Assembly: GCA_964537685.1 (NCBI GenBank)
Contig: CAZICM010000076.1
Coordinates: forward strand, 1-40,896
DNA length: 40,896 bases
Direction of reading: 5' to 3'
Source of the DNA: CAZICM01 sp964537685
Lineage (GTDB): Bacteria; Myxococcota_A; Polyangia; Polyangiales; Polyangiaceae
Shown: positions 31,690-40,378 of the stretch, piece by piece
Numbering within the stretch: position 1 is the stretch's first letter
Layout of the letters: each line of letters starts with the position of its first letter
The notes under the pieces: model-generated
What the model was told of the DNA's origin: nothing
Databases searched by the model: none
The model's input: the letters and a program-made list of their open reading frames with translations, nothing else
Program-made: the position numbers and the translations under genes

Positions 31690-31720
31690 GCAATCTTTGC
31701 AGTAAAGACGCAGTCTTTGC
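31690..31720. promoter_or_regulatory. Direct repeat with nested palindrome upstream of the Rieske operon
   Basis: GCAATCTTTGC (31690-31700) and GCAGTCTTTGC (31710-31720) are two 11-mers differing at one base with a 20-bp period. Between and into the second lies AAAGAC-GCA-GTCTTT (31704-31718), a perfect palindrome. Position just upstream of the Rieske start and a period of about two helical turns suggest an operator for a dimeric regulator. The regulator is unknown. Confidence 0.45.
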
Positions 31721-31942
31721 GCGGGCTTGGATATTTAAGTCGCACGGAAGGAGCTAAATTTCCCGCTCGCATGACCAAAACCCAAGCCGTCTACAAGTGC
31801 GCCGCAATGACGCGCGACGCATTTCGCAACAAACATTCCAAATACAACTTTGTCAACTAAATTGCGCGGATGAGTTCGTTTTTTTGTGATAGACATGTTT
31901 GCGGACGCTTTGGTATGTGGAGAGGCCAAAGCAAATTCTCCA

Positions 31943-31971
31943 TTGACAAGCGCCCAAAGCCGAGGTCCGAT
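31943..31971 (+). promoter_or_regulatory. Possible promoter of the EGF/RCC1 lipoprotein gene
   Basis: TTGACA at 31943-31948 is a perfect -35 box; 17 bases later TCCGAT (31966-31971) is a poor -10 match. A start near 31978 would give an almost leaderless mRNA for the ATG at 31980. The rest of the 317-bp divergent region shows nothing but the repeat element on the Rieske side. Confidence 0.3.
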
Positions 31972-31979
31972 GGGCCTTG

Positions 31980-34900
31980 ATGAAGTCTTCTCGTAGCCAA
32001 AAGTCCTCGTCTATGGGTTTGCGTGGTCAAGGGGTGTTTGCGCTCTTGGCTGCGGCTGTTCTATGCGGTTGTGGCGATGATGGTGAGAGCCAATCCAGCG
32101 GTGCAGGGTCTTCCTCGTCGTCGGGGTCGTCTTCGAGCGGAGCGGCATCGAGCAGCGGGGGTGGTGGAGGCTCGAGTGGCCAAGGCGGAAATGGGGGAGC
32201 CGGGCAAGGAGGGCAAGCTGGGCAAGGGGGGCAAGGGGGAGCTCCTCCAGGTTGTGGGGATGCGTCGGTGGATGCGGGGGAGGGCTGTGATGATGGCAAC
32301 ACGCAAGGCGGGGATGGGTGTTCGGCGCAGTGCGCGGTAGAAGCCGGCTATAGCTGCGCGGGTTCGCCCAGCGTATGCGATGATATCAATGAATGCGCGA
32401 ATTCGCCCTGCGGAGCGAATGCGGTATGCACAAACACGCCTGGCTCGTATGATTGCGCCTGTGCCATGGGTTTTATGGGGGATGGCTTGACATGCACGGA
32501 TATCGATGAATGCGTGGCCAATCCTTGCGATATCAAGGCCACCTGCATGAATACGGTCGGTTCGTTTACATGCACCTGCGCCTTTGGCTATATGGGCGAT
32601 GGGCTGACGTGCACGGATATCAACGAATGCACGCTGATCAATCCATGCAGCGTAAACGGGATATGCACCAACACGCCCGGGTCGTATGGATGCGCGTGTA
32701 AGCCTGGATTTATCGGTGACGGGCTCTTCTGCAATGATATCAATGAATGCCAGAACAACCCCTGCGGTGCCAATGCTGGATGCACCAATACGCCCGGCTC
32801 GTATACCTGCGCGTGTAATGCGGGCTATATGGGCGATGGTATCACCTGCACAGATATCAACGAATGCCTAAACAATCCATGCGATATCAATGCCACATGT
32901 GCAAACAGCCCTGGATCTTATGGCTGCACATGCAACTTCGGGTATAGCGGCAATGGATTTGCCTGCACCAATATCGATGACTGCATGGGCAATCCTTGCC
33001 AAAACGGAGGCTTATGTGTGGACGGCATAGGAAGCTACACCTGCGCCTGCCCTTGCGGCTTTGGCGGGGCAAGCTGTGAAATTGCCTTAAGCACCGTAAA
33101 AATCGCTGCGGGAACCTTTCATCTTCTCGCGCTGAACAGCGATGGTTCGCTCCGGGCTTGGGGCTCGGATAGCAAGGGACAATTGGGCAATGGGAGTTAT
33201 CTAACCAAGGTCTTTCCCACGGATGTATTGAATATTTCAGGGGTTGTATCCATTGCGGGCGGATATGATTTTAGCGCCGCCGCCAAAAATGATGGAACGG
33301 TATGGACCTGGGGTTCGAATCAATATGGCCAGCTTGGCATTGGGAATCTGGTCGATCATGCGCTGCCGGTTCAATCGGCGGCGCTCAGCGGGATTACGGC
33401 GGTATCGGCGGGGGCCCGTCATATGCTCGCGCTTAAAAACGATGGCACGGTATGGGCCGTTGGGGAGAATGGTTTTGCCCAGCTCGGCGATGGTACCCAA
33501 AACAACAAGACCACACCCATTCAAGTCCCCACGCTTTCGGGAATGATTGCCGTGGCTGCGGGCGGATACTTTAGTGTGGCTTTGAAAAATGATGGTACGG
33601 TCTGGACATGGGGGTGGAATAACGCAGGCCAACTTGGGGATGGGACAACCATGTTTAAGACCACGCCTGTGATGGTGGGTGGAGTCAACAATATTACGGC
33701 GATTGCCGCGGGGCAAGAGCATACCCTGGCACTCAAGAGCGATGGAACGGTGTGGGGCTTTGGCAAGAATATGCAGGGCGAACTGGGGGATGGAACGCTG
33801 GTCAATCAGCTTACGCCCATTCAAGTGCCAGGTTTAAGCAATATCTCATCGATTTCGGCGAATGTTGCGCTTAGCATGGCCGCCAAGAGCGATGGAACGG
33901 CTTGGGCATGGGGGGCCAATCAATGGGGGCAACTTGGAAACGGTACAATTGACAATATTCGTTCATCGCCGGTACAGGTTGCAGATGTAGCGGGAGGCGT
34001 CGCCGTGGCGGCAGGGGGAGAGTATGCTGCGGCCTTAGATGCATCCGGCGTACTTCGCGTCTGGGGGAACAATGGCTATGGCATTCGTGGAAACGGGACA
34101 GTCAATGAGCAAAAGGCGCCGGTGCCCGTGCTTGGACTATCGAATATTGTAGGGCTTGCGGGTGGCGAAGAGCATTCGCTGGCCAGAAAGAGCGATGGAA
34201 GCGTATGGGCGTGGGGGAGTGATTCCTTTGGTCAATTGGGGGATGGGGATACCCCAGGCATGACTGGACGGACAAGGGCCTATTCAATTGCGGCAAATGC
34301 GCTTCAGGCTGCGGCTGGATATCATCATGGCCTAATCGTTCAAAACGACGGCACATTGTGGTCTTTTGGAGATAATTCCCTTGGGCAGCTTGGCGATGGT
34401 ACGACAACCCAGCGAAAATCACCGGTCATGGTCTCCGGTCTAAGCGGGATTGTATCGGCGGCGGCGGGGGATTTTCACAGTGTGGCCCTGAAGGGCGATG
34501 GGACGGTGTGGGCATTTGGAGCGAATAATCAGGGACAATTGGGGGACGGAACGACGGCCGCTAAAAATACCCCTGTTCAAGTGCTGAATATTGGGTCTAT
34601 TGTCGAGTTGGTTTCGGGCGGAAATCACAATATTGCGCTGAAGAGCGATGGGACAGTATGGACATGGGGCCGCAATCTCAATGGTCAATTGGGGGATGGG
34701 ACCAACGTGGACAAGACCATGCCCGTGCAGGTATTATCCGGGGTCATGCATATTGGGGCCGGGCGCTATCACAGCCTGGCGATTAAGAATGATGGCACGG
34801 TATGGGCCTGGGGATTCAATGCATTTGGCGGGCTTGGAGATGGGACGGGCACCAGCAAGAATTTGCCGGTTCAGGTGCTGAATGTAACGAATGCGGTGGC

Positions 34901-35177
34901 GGTTGCGGGAGGAAATGGCTTTAGCATGGCGCTGAAAAACGATGGAACGGTGTGGGCCTGGGGAGAAAATAGCGATGGGCAGCTTGGCGACGGGACGAAA
35001 AACAGCAAAAATATCGCGGCGATCGTTCAAAATCTAAGCGGTGTGATAGGCATTGAGGCGGGGGGTACACATGCCTTGGCGTGGACTTCCAATGGAATGG
35101 CTTGGAGTTGGGGGAATTATGGATCTGGACGCCTTGGCGACGGATTTATGGGAATCGCGGCATTGAGCTGTCCCTGA
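31980..35177 (+). CDS. Large surface lipoprotein with DUF4215, six EGF-like and fourteen RCC1-type repeats
   Basis: 1065 residues from the ATG at 31980; the TTG three bases before is less likely. A lipoprotein-type signal ends in LLAAAVLCGC, followed by a Ser/Gly linker of about 55 residues. A Myxococcus Cys-rich repeat (CDDGNTQGGDGCSAQC) covers about 92-135. Six EGF-like modules follow (about 136-370), the first five with the calcium-binding D-I/V-(N/D)-E-C start and CTNTPGSYxCxC core. From about 375 to 1060 there are fourteen RCC1-type repeats of about 50 residues with the signature DGTVWxWGxNxxGQLGDGT. That is enough for two seven-bladed propellers. The protein is exported and probably surface-exposed, with adhesion or ligand binding as an inferred role. 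It ends 17 bases from a convergent gene. Confidence 0.92.
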   Translation: MKSSRSQKSSSMGLRGQGVFALLAAAVLCGCGDDGESQSSGAGSSSSSGSSSSGAASSSGGGGGSSGQGGNGGAGQGGQAGQGGQGGAPPGCGDASVDAGEGCDDGNTQGGDGCSAQCAVEAGYSCAGSPSVCDDINECANSPCGANAVCTNTPGSYDCACAMGFMGDGLTCTDIDECVANPCDIKATCMNTVGSFTCTCAFGYMGDGLTCTDINECTLINPCSVNGICTNTPGSYGCACKPGFIGDGLFCNDINECQNNPCGANAGCTNTPGSYTCACNAGYMGDGITCTDINECLNNPCDINATCANSPGSYGCTCNFGYSGNGFACTNIDDCMGNPCQNGGLCVDGIGSYTCACPCGFGGASCEIALSTVKIAAGTFHLLALNSDGSLRAWGSDSKGQLGNGSYLTKVFPTDVLNISGVVSIAGGYDFSAAAKNDGTVWTWGSNQYGQLGIGNLVDHALPVQSAALSGITAVSAGARHMLALKNDGTVWAVGENGFAQLGDGTQNNKTTPIQVPTLSGMIAVAAGGYFSVALKNDGTVWTWGWNNAGQLGDGTTMFKTTPVMVGGVNNITAIAAGQEHTLALKSDGTVWGFGKNMQGELGDGTLVNQLTPIQVPGLSNISSISANVALSMAAKSDGTAWAWGANQWGQLGNGTIDNIRSSPVQVADVAGGVAVAAGGEYAAALDASGVLRVWGNNGYGIRGNGTVNEQKAPVPVLGLSNIVGLAGGEEHSLARKSDGSVWAWGSDSFGQLGDGDTPGMTGRTRAYSIAANALQAAAGYHHGLIVQNDGTLWSFGDNSLGQLGDGTTTQRKSPVMVSGLSGIVSAAAGDFHSVALKGDGTVWAFGANNQGQLGDGTTAAKNTPVQVLNIGSIVELVSGGNHNIALKSDGTVWTWGRNLNGQLGDGTNVDKTMPVQVLSGVMHIGAGRYHSLAIKNDGTVWAWGFNAFGGLGDGTGTSKNLPVQVLNVTNAVAVAGGNGFSMALKNDGTVWAWGENSDGQLGDGTKNSKNIAAIVQNLSGVIGIEAGGTHALAWTSNGMAWSWGNYGSGRLGDGFMGIAALSCP

Positions 35178-35194
35178 TGGATACGAATTGAAGC

Positions 35195-36517
35195 TTATTT
35201 CTCTTTTCCGCGCAACCCCTTCCAAAACGCCTTCGCCCCTCCTCCCAAACCTTCTCCAACCTCTTTGCCCAAGGCCGCGAGATGTTTGGCTTTTTCAGCC
35301 ATCTTTTCGCCCGCGTCCTTGCCCTTCTCGGCAAGATCTTTGCTTTTCTCGGAAAGCTCCGCGCCCAGCTCCGCGCCTTTTTCGGCCATATCCTTTGAAA
35401 GTTCAGCCGTTTTTGCCCCCAGCTCTTTACCGTGGGCCAATCCATCAGTCGCCAGCCAATTCGCAGCCTCGCCCGCCTGTTCCGCCGCCTTCCTTGCCGC
35501 CTCCGCCCCTTGAGCCGAGAGCTGTTCGCCCGCTTTTTGACCCTTTTCCGCGAGTCCTGCGCCTAGTTCGGCTCCCGTTGCCAGTGCCCGGCCGCCCAGT
35601 TCGCGCCCCTGCCCAGCCATCGCTCCCGCGCCTTCCGCCGCCCGCGCCGCGGCTTTCTGCGCCATTTCCTTGCCATCTGTTGCCATAAAATGGGCCGCCT
35701 CGGTTCCCTTCTCCTTGGCGACCCGCGCCGCGATTTCCGCTTGTGAACCGGCCACTTCCGCCGCCGCCTTGGCCGCCCGCGCACCTGTTTCGGCCATTTC
35801 TTTGCCAGCTTGCGCTCCTAAAGCCAAGCCTTTTTCCGCAAGTTCGCCTCCTTTTGCAGATACTTTATCTCCCACCTGACCCGCTTTTTCTCCAAATGCC
35901 TGGAGATGCTCCCCTGCCGCTTCAGCCTTTTCGGCAAGCGCATCTCCAGCCGCGGCCAGACTCTTCCCCGCGGCCAGGCTTTTATCGGCCGCCGCCGAAG
36001 CCGCCGCCTTGGCCTTTTCCGTCAACTCTTCTCGCCTGTCCGCGAGTTTTCCCAACGCCGACAGGGCAAAGCGGCCCGCTGTAGCTCCCGCTTCCACACC
36101 CTTCGCCGCGGCCTCCTTGGCTTTTTCCGCTCCTTCCGTCTTGGCGTAAAGCGCCGCCTTTTCAGCCGCTTCTGCCCCCATGGACAGCGCCGTGCCACCT
36201 TTTTCAGCGACAACATGCCCCAGCGCCATGCTTTTTTCGAGCGCCGCCTCGCCCACTCCATCCATTCGCTCGGAAATCAGCGCGCCGGCCGCCCTTCCTT
36301 GCTCGGAAAGCACATAAGCCGCCTTTTGGCCCGCATCCTTGGCGGCATGCCCAGCTTCTTTCAGACTATCCCCCGCGTCCAAACCGGCTTCCCTTAGGGC
36401 TTTCCCGGCCTCATAGCAGTTGTCCTCAAAGGATTGCCACCCAGGACTCGGCGCATTGGCCGCGTCTCCGTGACTGTTCTCGATATCGCCTTGTTTTTCT
36501 TTAGGATCGGTGCTCAT
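35195..36517 (-). CDS. LEA-like protein of Ala/Lys/Glu 11-mer repeats
   Basis: 440 residues, almost all Ala, Gly, Glu, Lys and Leu. The sequence runs in amphipathic 11-residue periods (for example LSEKSKDLAEK and MAEKGAELGAE), as in group 3 late-embryogenesis-abundant proteins and apolipoprotein-like helices. There is no signal peptide, no membrane segment and few Cys (one near residue 34). LEA-like proteins are disordered in water and fold into helices on drying or on membranes; desiccation or freezing tolerance is the usual inference. The ATG at 36515-36517 overlaps the stop of the VHL-like lipoprotein gene (ATGA) and has no SD of its own, so translation is probably coupled. Extensive low complexity makes homology calls unreliable. 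Confidence 0.75.
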   Translation of the reverse strand: MSTDPKEKQGDIENSHGDAANAPSPGWQSFEDNCYEAGKALREAGLDAGDSLKEAGHAAKDAGQKAAYVLSEQGRAAGALISERMDGVGEAALEKSMALGHVVAEKGGTALSMGAEAAEKAALYAKTEGAEKAKEAAAKGVEAGATAGRFALSALGKLADRREELTEKAKAAASAAADKSLAAGKSLAAAGDALAEKAEAAGEHLQAFGEKAGQVGDKVSAKGGELAEKGLALGAQAGKEMAETGARAAKAAAEVAGSQAEIAARVAKEKGTEAAHFMATDGKEMAQKAAARAAEGAGAMAGQGRELGGRALATGAELGAGLAEKGQKAGEQLSAQGAEAARKAAEQAGEAANWLATDGLAHGKELGAKTAELSKDMAEKGAELGAELSEKSKDLAEKGKDAGEKMAEKAKHLAALGKEVGEGLGGGAKAFWKGLRGKEK

Positions 36518-37071
36518 GGGACTTTAAAAACCTCTCCATCGGTTGTCACGACAAGGTCGTCCTTGAGCACTCGTCCCGATTTCTGTTCGACCAAACGCCA
36601 GCGATTTCCAAGGTTGCTGGATAGCGAAAACGACGCTCCAGGCCCATCGAGGATTCCATACGATTCGAGAGGGCCGCAAGAACCGCCTCCAGTGTCGTAA
36701 GGAATCCAAAATGCCTCAACAATTTCGCCCATATCGCATTCATTTGCAAAGTAAACAGTCACCTTTTCCCCTAACGATTCAGAACACAAGGTTGGCGGCT
36801 GTGGGGGAAGATCGAGGTGGCTACACAGACCCAGTCCACTATTGCCACCTCCAGATGTCGTGCTTCCGCTGCCGATAGGTGCACCTCCCATTCCTCCAAT
36901 GCCATGCGAGCCTCCGGCTCCCCCCGCGCCGGAGGATGTGCGTTCTTCGTCGTTGTTGGAGTCCACCCGAACTTCATCCAAACCGCTAATCCACTGACAG
37001 CCCGTATTTTCGAGCGCCAATCCAACGCCCACGCAAAGCAAAAGGCATGCACTATTTCGCATTGTCATCAT
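36514..37071 (-). CDS. Lipoprotein-like protein with a VHL-beta-like domain
   Basis: 185 residues. GGAGG lies 7 nt before the ATG. A hydrophobic signal ends at about Cys25 (LALENTGCQW; the -3 position is unusual for a lipobox). A Gly/Ser linker (GAGGAGGSHGIGGMGG) follows. Residues of about 103-184 have the pattern of the von Hippel-Lindau beta domain: VTVYFANE, a W in FWIPYD, ESYGILDGPGASF and GNRWRLVEQKSG. Y138 and W158 match positions of the hydroxyproline pocket of pVHL (Tyr98, Trp117), but the pVHL His115 position is not His. Bacterial VHL-like domains are known in databases as VHL beta domain proteins; their role is unknown. The similarity is by eye and needs a profile search. Confidence 0.7.
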   Translation of the reverse strand: MMTMRNSACLLLCVGVGLALENTGCQWISGLDEVRVDSNNDEERTSSGAGGAGGSHGIGGMGGAPIGSGSTTSGGGNSGLGLCSHLDLPPQPPTLCSESLGEKVTVYFANECDMGEIVEAFWIPYDTGGGSCGPLESYGILDGPGASFSLSSNLGNRWRLVEQKSGRVLKDDLVVTTDGEVFKVP

Positions 37072-37173
37072 GATCGAGCCTCCATTTCGGCCGCTTCAAC
37101 GTAGCAAAGCGAAAACAAAAGATTCAACTGGTTTTTTAACAGAGCAAGGTTTGGTCTTTTTCCCGTCCACATT

Positions 37174-37989
37174 CTAAAACCATCCAAAGCGCCGATCGAT
37201 GCGAATGGCGATGGTCGGACCAATCCCCCAGGATGCACCCCTGCAGGGAGCGATATCTCCATACTGACAAGGAAAGCGATCGATGATCCATACCAAGCCA
37301 AGCGAACCGCCGACGCTAAGGGTTCCAGGGCCTCCATCTCCATAAATCTTTTGCTTTAGCCCCAGCGTTGAATAGACCCATAGATCGATACCATATCCTC
37401 CTTCCAGTGTAAGCGTCGCATTTTTGGCCACCGGAATATCCAGCGCGCCCAGCGCATACGACCAGGCGAAACCGGCGACGCCTGTATAATAATTGCGAAC
37501 CAGCGAATAACCGCTTTCCACGCGGAGATTCATACCATCGATACTTCCCAGCCTAAGCGAAGGCGAAACCGACCAGCCATCCGGCCCCCAGCGCTGAAAG
37601 CGGCCTCCCACCCCAAGGCCAAGTTCCACATAATCGGCCGCAAAAGCCCCGCGCACCCTAGCATTTGCGATTGTTCCAAAGCCCTCCGGGACATAGACCA
37701 AAGCCAAAGGCGATAGCTCCAGAGCTATCTTCCAAGGCGCTTCGAAATAATGCTCGATAGATAGATCGCTAAGCGCTCCGCCTCCGCTGCCCACCAAATT
37801 AAAGAAAGGCCGCACATTCGCCACGATGCGCGTCATATTGCGCTCCAGAGGAGGAAGCATAAGCCATGCGGGGCTCTCCTTCTTCTCACACGGGGCATCT
37901 ATATCTTCGCCCGCGGCTTTGGAAGGAAAAGCGATAAACATTAAAATACCGGCCAGGCCCGGCCATAACAGGTGAAGTAGATGATGCAT
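37174..37989 (-). CDS. Probable outer-membrane beta-barrel protein, unknown function
   Basis: 271 residues with a signal peptide (LLHLLWPGLAGILMFIAF, cut near SKAAG). The mature part has alternating hydrophobic strands rich in Gly and aromatic residues (YVELGLGVGGRFQRWG; TLTLEGGYGIDLWVYS) and ends with an aromatic residue (RIDRRFGWF), the usual end of an outer-membrane barrel. AAAGGA lies about 8 nt before the ATG. The gene begins 12 nt after the phosphoesterase stop, so both are likely made from the promoter at 39469-39496. No specific family is recognised. Confidence 0.65.
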   Translation of the reverse strand: MHHLLHLLWPGLAGILMFIAFPSKAAGEDIDAPCEKKESPAWLMLPPLERNMTRIVANVRPFFNLVGSGGGALSDLSIEHYFEAPWKIALELSPLALVYVPEGFGTIANARVRGAFAADYVELGLGVGGRFQRWGPDGWSVSPSLRLGSIDGMNLRVESGYSLVRNYYTGVAGFAWSYALGALDIPVAKNATLTLEGGYGIDLWVYSTLGLKQKIYGDGGPGTLSVGGSLGLVWIIDRFPCQYGDIAPCRGASWGIGPTIAIRIDRRFGWF

Positions 37990-38001
37990 ATAAAAATCCT
38001 T

Positions 38002-39444
38002 TCATCCCAATACCTCTGCCACGTCCAGTTCCTCGGCTTGCCGAAGCACCGAGCGCAGCCGCTCATCGTGGCTCCTCTTATCGAGTAAGCGCTCCGGGAT
38101 AACACCTTCAGCAATGGCTTGATCGATCCATGGCTGGCTTGAATACCCAATTGGAGCTTCCACAATGCGCTTCCTATCGATCCGCAGCTTGGGCAATTTC
38201 GCCAAAGGCCCGGGAGCCAAGCCCATCAATTCAGGATCGATACAGGCCGATAAATCGGCCGCCGCATCCATCCGCTCATTGAGGCTTTCAATACCAAAGC
38301 GGGTTTGAAGCGTTTTCGCGATGGATACATGCTCAAAAAGCTGAGATACCACTTGCCCTCTCCTGACCGATGGACCGATAACAATCGCCGGAACCCTAAA
38401 GCCAAGCTGCTGGAATTCCTTATTGGAATCGGCTGTTTTCGGAGGCGCCACATGATCATAAAAACCACCGTTTTCATCGAAGGTGATGATAAGCATCGAG
38501 CGCTTATATTGAGGGCTTTCCTGAACAGCCCTCACCACGCTTCCAACGAGGGCTTCGCTAAGTGCAAGGCTATGCGGCGGATGAAAATCGTTGGACCAGA
38601 AGTCGGGATCGATCAATGAAAAATTCGGCAGATTCCCTGCGCGGGCATCCCTGAAAAAGTCTTCGATTCGGCCCGCAGGAAATGGATCGTTTCCGCTGAA
38701 CGCCCTTCCTCTAAAGGCCGCATGATACCAATGTGCAGGCCCTGCCGCATAATTCTTACAAGACCAGCACTTCTTACCCAATTGCTCCCATACCGTCGCC
38801 GGACCGTCGACAATAGCATTATTGGTCTTGATGCCTAAGGATGTCGCCGCATGCAAATAAAAACGGTTGGGCCAAGTCGGCCCCATCACCGATGAAAACC
38901 ACCGATCACAAACCGTAAATTGATCGGCCAGGGAATACATCAGCGGAATATCTTCCCTCGTTAAATACGTCATCGCATCGGTTTTATCGCGTCCCTCGTT
39001 GGCCTTTACAAAACCATTGTTCACTCCCTCTCCATGCGCTTCATGGCAAGCAATCCAGTGATGGGCCGGTCCATGCGTCGGAATTTCAGGCGCCCGGCGC
39101 ATTTTTATTACCGTTCCATCGTCATCGGTATTCTCTTCATTGCCGCGCAGGCCATCGACCACAGCGCGGGATACATAATCGCTATCGAAAGCCAGCATCC
39201 CCAGCATATGATCGAAAGACCGGTTCTCCATAAAGAGAACGATATAGGTATCTATGCCTTCCAATAAGCGCTGAGCGCTTGGCGCACCTGTTTCACTATA
39301 TCCAGATCCTTTTGCTGGAGCTTCCGGCCCATCACTGCACCGGTTCTGCCCGGGCACACAACCAGGCATCAAAATGCCTGCCGAAAGACCCAAACCCAAA
39401 CGCTTTAGCATCCCGCGCCTCGATATAAACAACTTCTGTTTCAT
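38002..39444 (-). CDS. Tat-exported phospholipase C-type phosphoesterase
   Basis: 480 residues from the ATG at 39442-39444, with GAGAGG at good spacing; the TTG six bases upstream is less likely. The N terminus has a twin-arginine motif (SRRGMLKRLGLGLSAG) and a lipobox-like LMPGC, so it may be a Tat lipoprotein. Motifs of the acid phosphatase/phospholipase C (AcpA/PlcC) family are present: FMENRSFDHMLG, GPTWPNRFY, HPPHSLALSE and FDENGGFYDHVAPP, which hold the metal and phosphate ligands. Such enzymes cleave phosphocholine from lipids or act as acid phosphatases. The length is typical of the short, non-hemolytic group. A strong sigma-70-like promoter precedes it. Confidence 0.92.
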   Translation of the reverse strand: MKQKLFISRRGMLKRLGLGLSAGILMPGCVPGQNRCSDGPEAPAKGSGYSETGAPSAQRLLEGIDTYIVLFMENRSFDHMLGMLAFDSDYVSRAVVDGLRGNEENTDDDGTVIKMRRAPEIPTHGPAHHWIACHEAHGEGVNNGFVKANEGRDKTDAMTYLTREDIPLMYSLADQFTVCDRWFSSVMGPTWPNRFYLHAATSLGIKTNNAIVDGPATVWEQLGKKCWSCKNYAAGPAHWYHAAFRGRAFSGNDPFPAGRIEDFFRDARAGNLPNFSLIDPDFWSNDFHPPHSLALSEALVGSVVRAVQESPQYKRSMLIITFDENGGFYDHVAPPKTADSNKEFQQLGFRVPAIVIGPSVRRGQVVSQLFEHVSIAKTLQTRFGIESLNERMDAAADLSACIDPELMGLAPGPLAKLPKLRIDRKRIVEAPIGYSSQPWIDQAIAEGVIPERLLDKRSHDERLRSVLRQAEELDVAEVLG

Positions 39445-39468
39445 AACCAACCTCTCTTCCCCCTGTTT

Positions 39469-39496
39469 AGTATAAAGAGGCTTTGTCCGCAGTCAA
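39469..39496 (-). promoter_or_regulatory. Sigma-70-type promoter of the phosphoesterase operon
   Basis: On the minus strand TTGACT (39496-39491) is followed after 16 bases by TATACT (39474-39469). Both boxes match the consensus at five of six positions. Transcription would start near 39462, giving a leader of about 17 bases that includes the GAGAGG ribosome-binding site of the phosphoesterase gene. Confidence 0.65.
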
Positions 39497-39574
39497 ACCG
39501 CGGAAAAACATGAACGCGGATGTCCTTCAAATTAGGGCTTCCCACGAAGCATTTTTTGATCTAGGGTGTGGCGC

Positions 39575-40348
39575 ATGCGACAACTGGCACTTGCAAGCAT
39601 ATTCATTGTTACGGCCTGCGGCTCAAGCACGCCCAGCTCGAATTCGCCCGATCCCGCATCAAACGGCTCTACGGATGCAAAGGCGAACTCATCTTCGGAA
39701 GCTTCATCAAAAGACGCGCCTGCGGGCGAGGAAAACGCAGAAGAAGACAGCGCCAAAATTCCTACGGACTGCGTGGATGGCAATAAAGATCCCTGTTTAA
39801 TGCCGCGGGGATTTGTCAAGCGTTTATGCTCGGGCGCCTATCCTGAGCTTGCCCTGTATTTCTTCCAGAAGGATTCACCTTGGAAGCGCGCCTATGTCAG
39901 CATTAAACAGCTCGATCCCTTTAATGGTTTAAACGGTCCGAACTCGGACGAGAAGCTTGTATTTGAAGAAGAGCTATTGGTCTTGCAAATGCGCAAGGCG
40001 GATTTAGGCGGTATGCAGGTCAGCGGTGCTGGAGCGAGTTATGATGTAATGCGCTGGGACGGCACATGCGCGACTTTATCGGCGGAAGAAGTGCGCTTGC
40101 AGGGGCCTTCAAAGCCTAAGCATGCAACGATACCCTGGCGTATATTGGAAGACGCTACGCAGAATGCTTTATTAAAAGATGAAGCGCTTGCCAAAGTGGC
40201 CTCTGAGCGGCGCAAGGAATGCAAGGGAGCGACCATGGGAACGGTAACGGCCAAATGCGAGAAGGCCGATAAGCAGTTAAATGATTTGGTTGTGGATGCG
40301 GTGCGGAATGGGGTAAGCATTCCTGTGCCCGAGAAAAAACCAAAGTGA
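39575..40348 (+). CDS. Lipoprotein of unknown function
   Basis: 257 residues from the ATG at 39575; an in-frame GTG nine bases upstream is an alternative. The signal is short and clear (MRQLALASIFIVTACGSS, lipobox VTAC). A Ser/Asn/Ala/Glu-rich linker of about 50 residues follows. The mature domain has four conserved-looking Cys (DCVDGNKDPC; RLCSGAYP; GTCATL) and is followed by a charged helical part with two more Cys (ERRKECKGATMG; TAKCEKADKQ). It ends in basic residues (PEKKPK). I do not recognise the family; the domain start KRLCSGAYPELALYFF occurs in many myxobacterial hypothetical lipoproteins, from memory. Divergent from the phosphoesterase operon. Confidence 0.75.
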   Translation: MRQLALASIFIVTACGSSTPSSNSPDPASNGSTDAKANSSSEASSKDAPAGEENAEEDSAKIPTDCVDGNKDPCLMPRGFVKRLCSGAYPELALYFFQKDSPWKRAYVSIKQLDPFNGLNGPNSDEKLVFEEELLVLQMRKADLGGMQVSGAGASYDVMRWDGTCATLSAEEVRLQGPSKPKHATIPWRILEDATQNALLKDEALAKVASERRKECKGATMGTVTAKCEKADKQLNDLVVDAVRNGVSIPVPEKKPK

Positions 40349-40378
40349 TATCGCCGATGGGTTCTCAAGGAGCGGCGT

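Noticed and set aside
32390..33090. CRISPR array or other short regularly spaced DNA repeat
   Set aside because: The regular near-repeats of about 125 bases are in frame and encode the EGF-like modules; there are no unique spacers between constant short repeats.
33100..35150. Assembly-duplicated DNA in the RCC1 region
   Set aside because: The roughly 150-base units have diverged at many synonymous and non-synonymous sites, which fits old protein repeats and not a recent assembly error.
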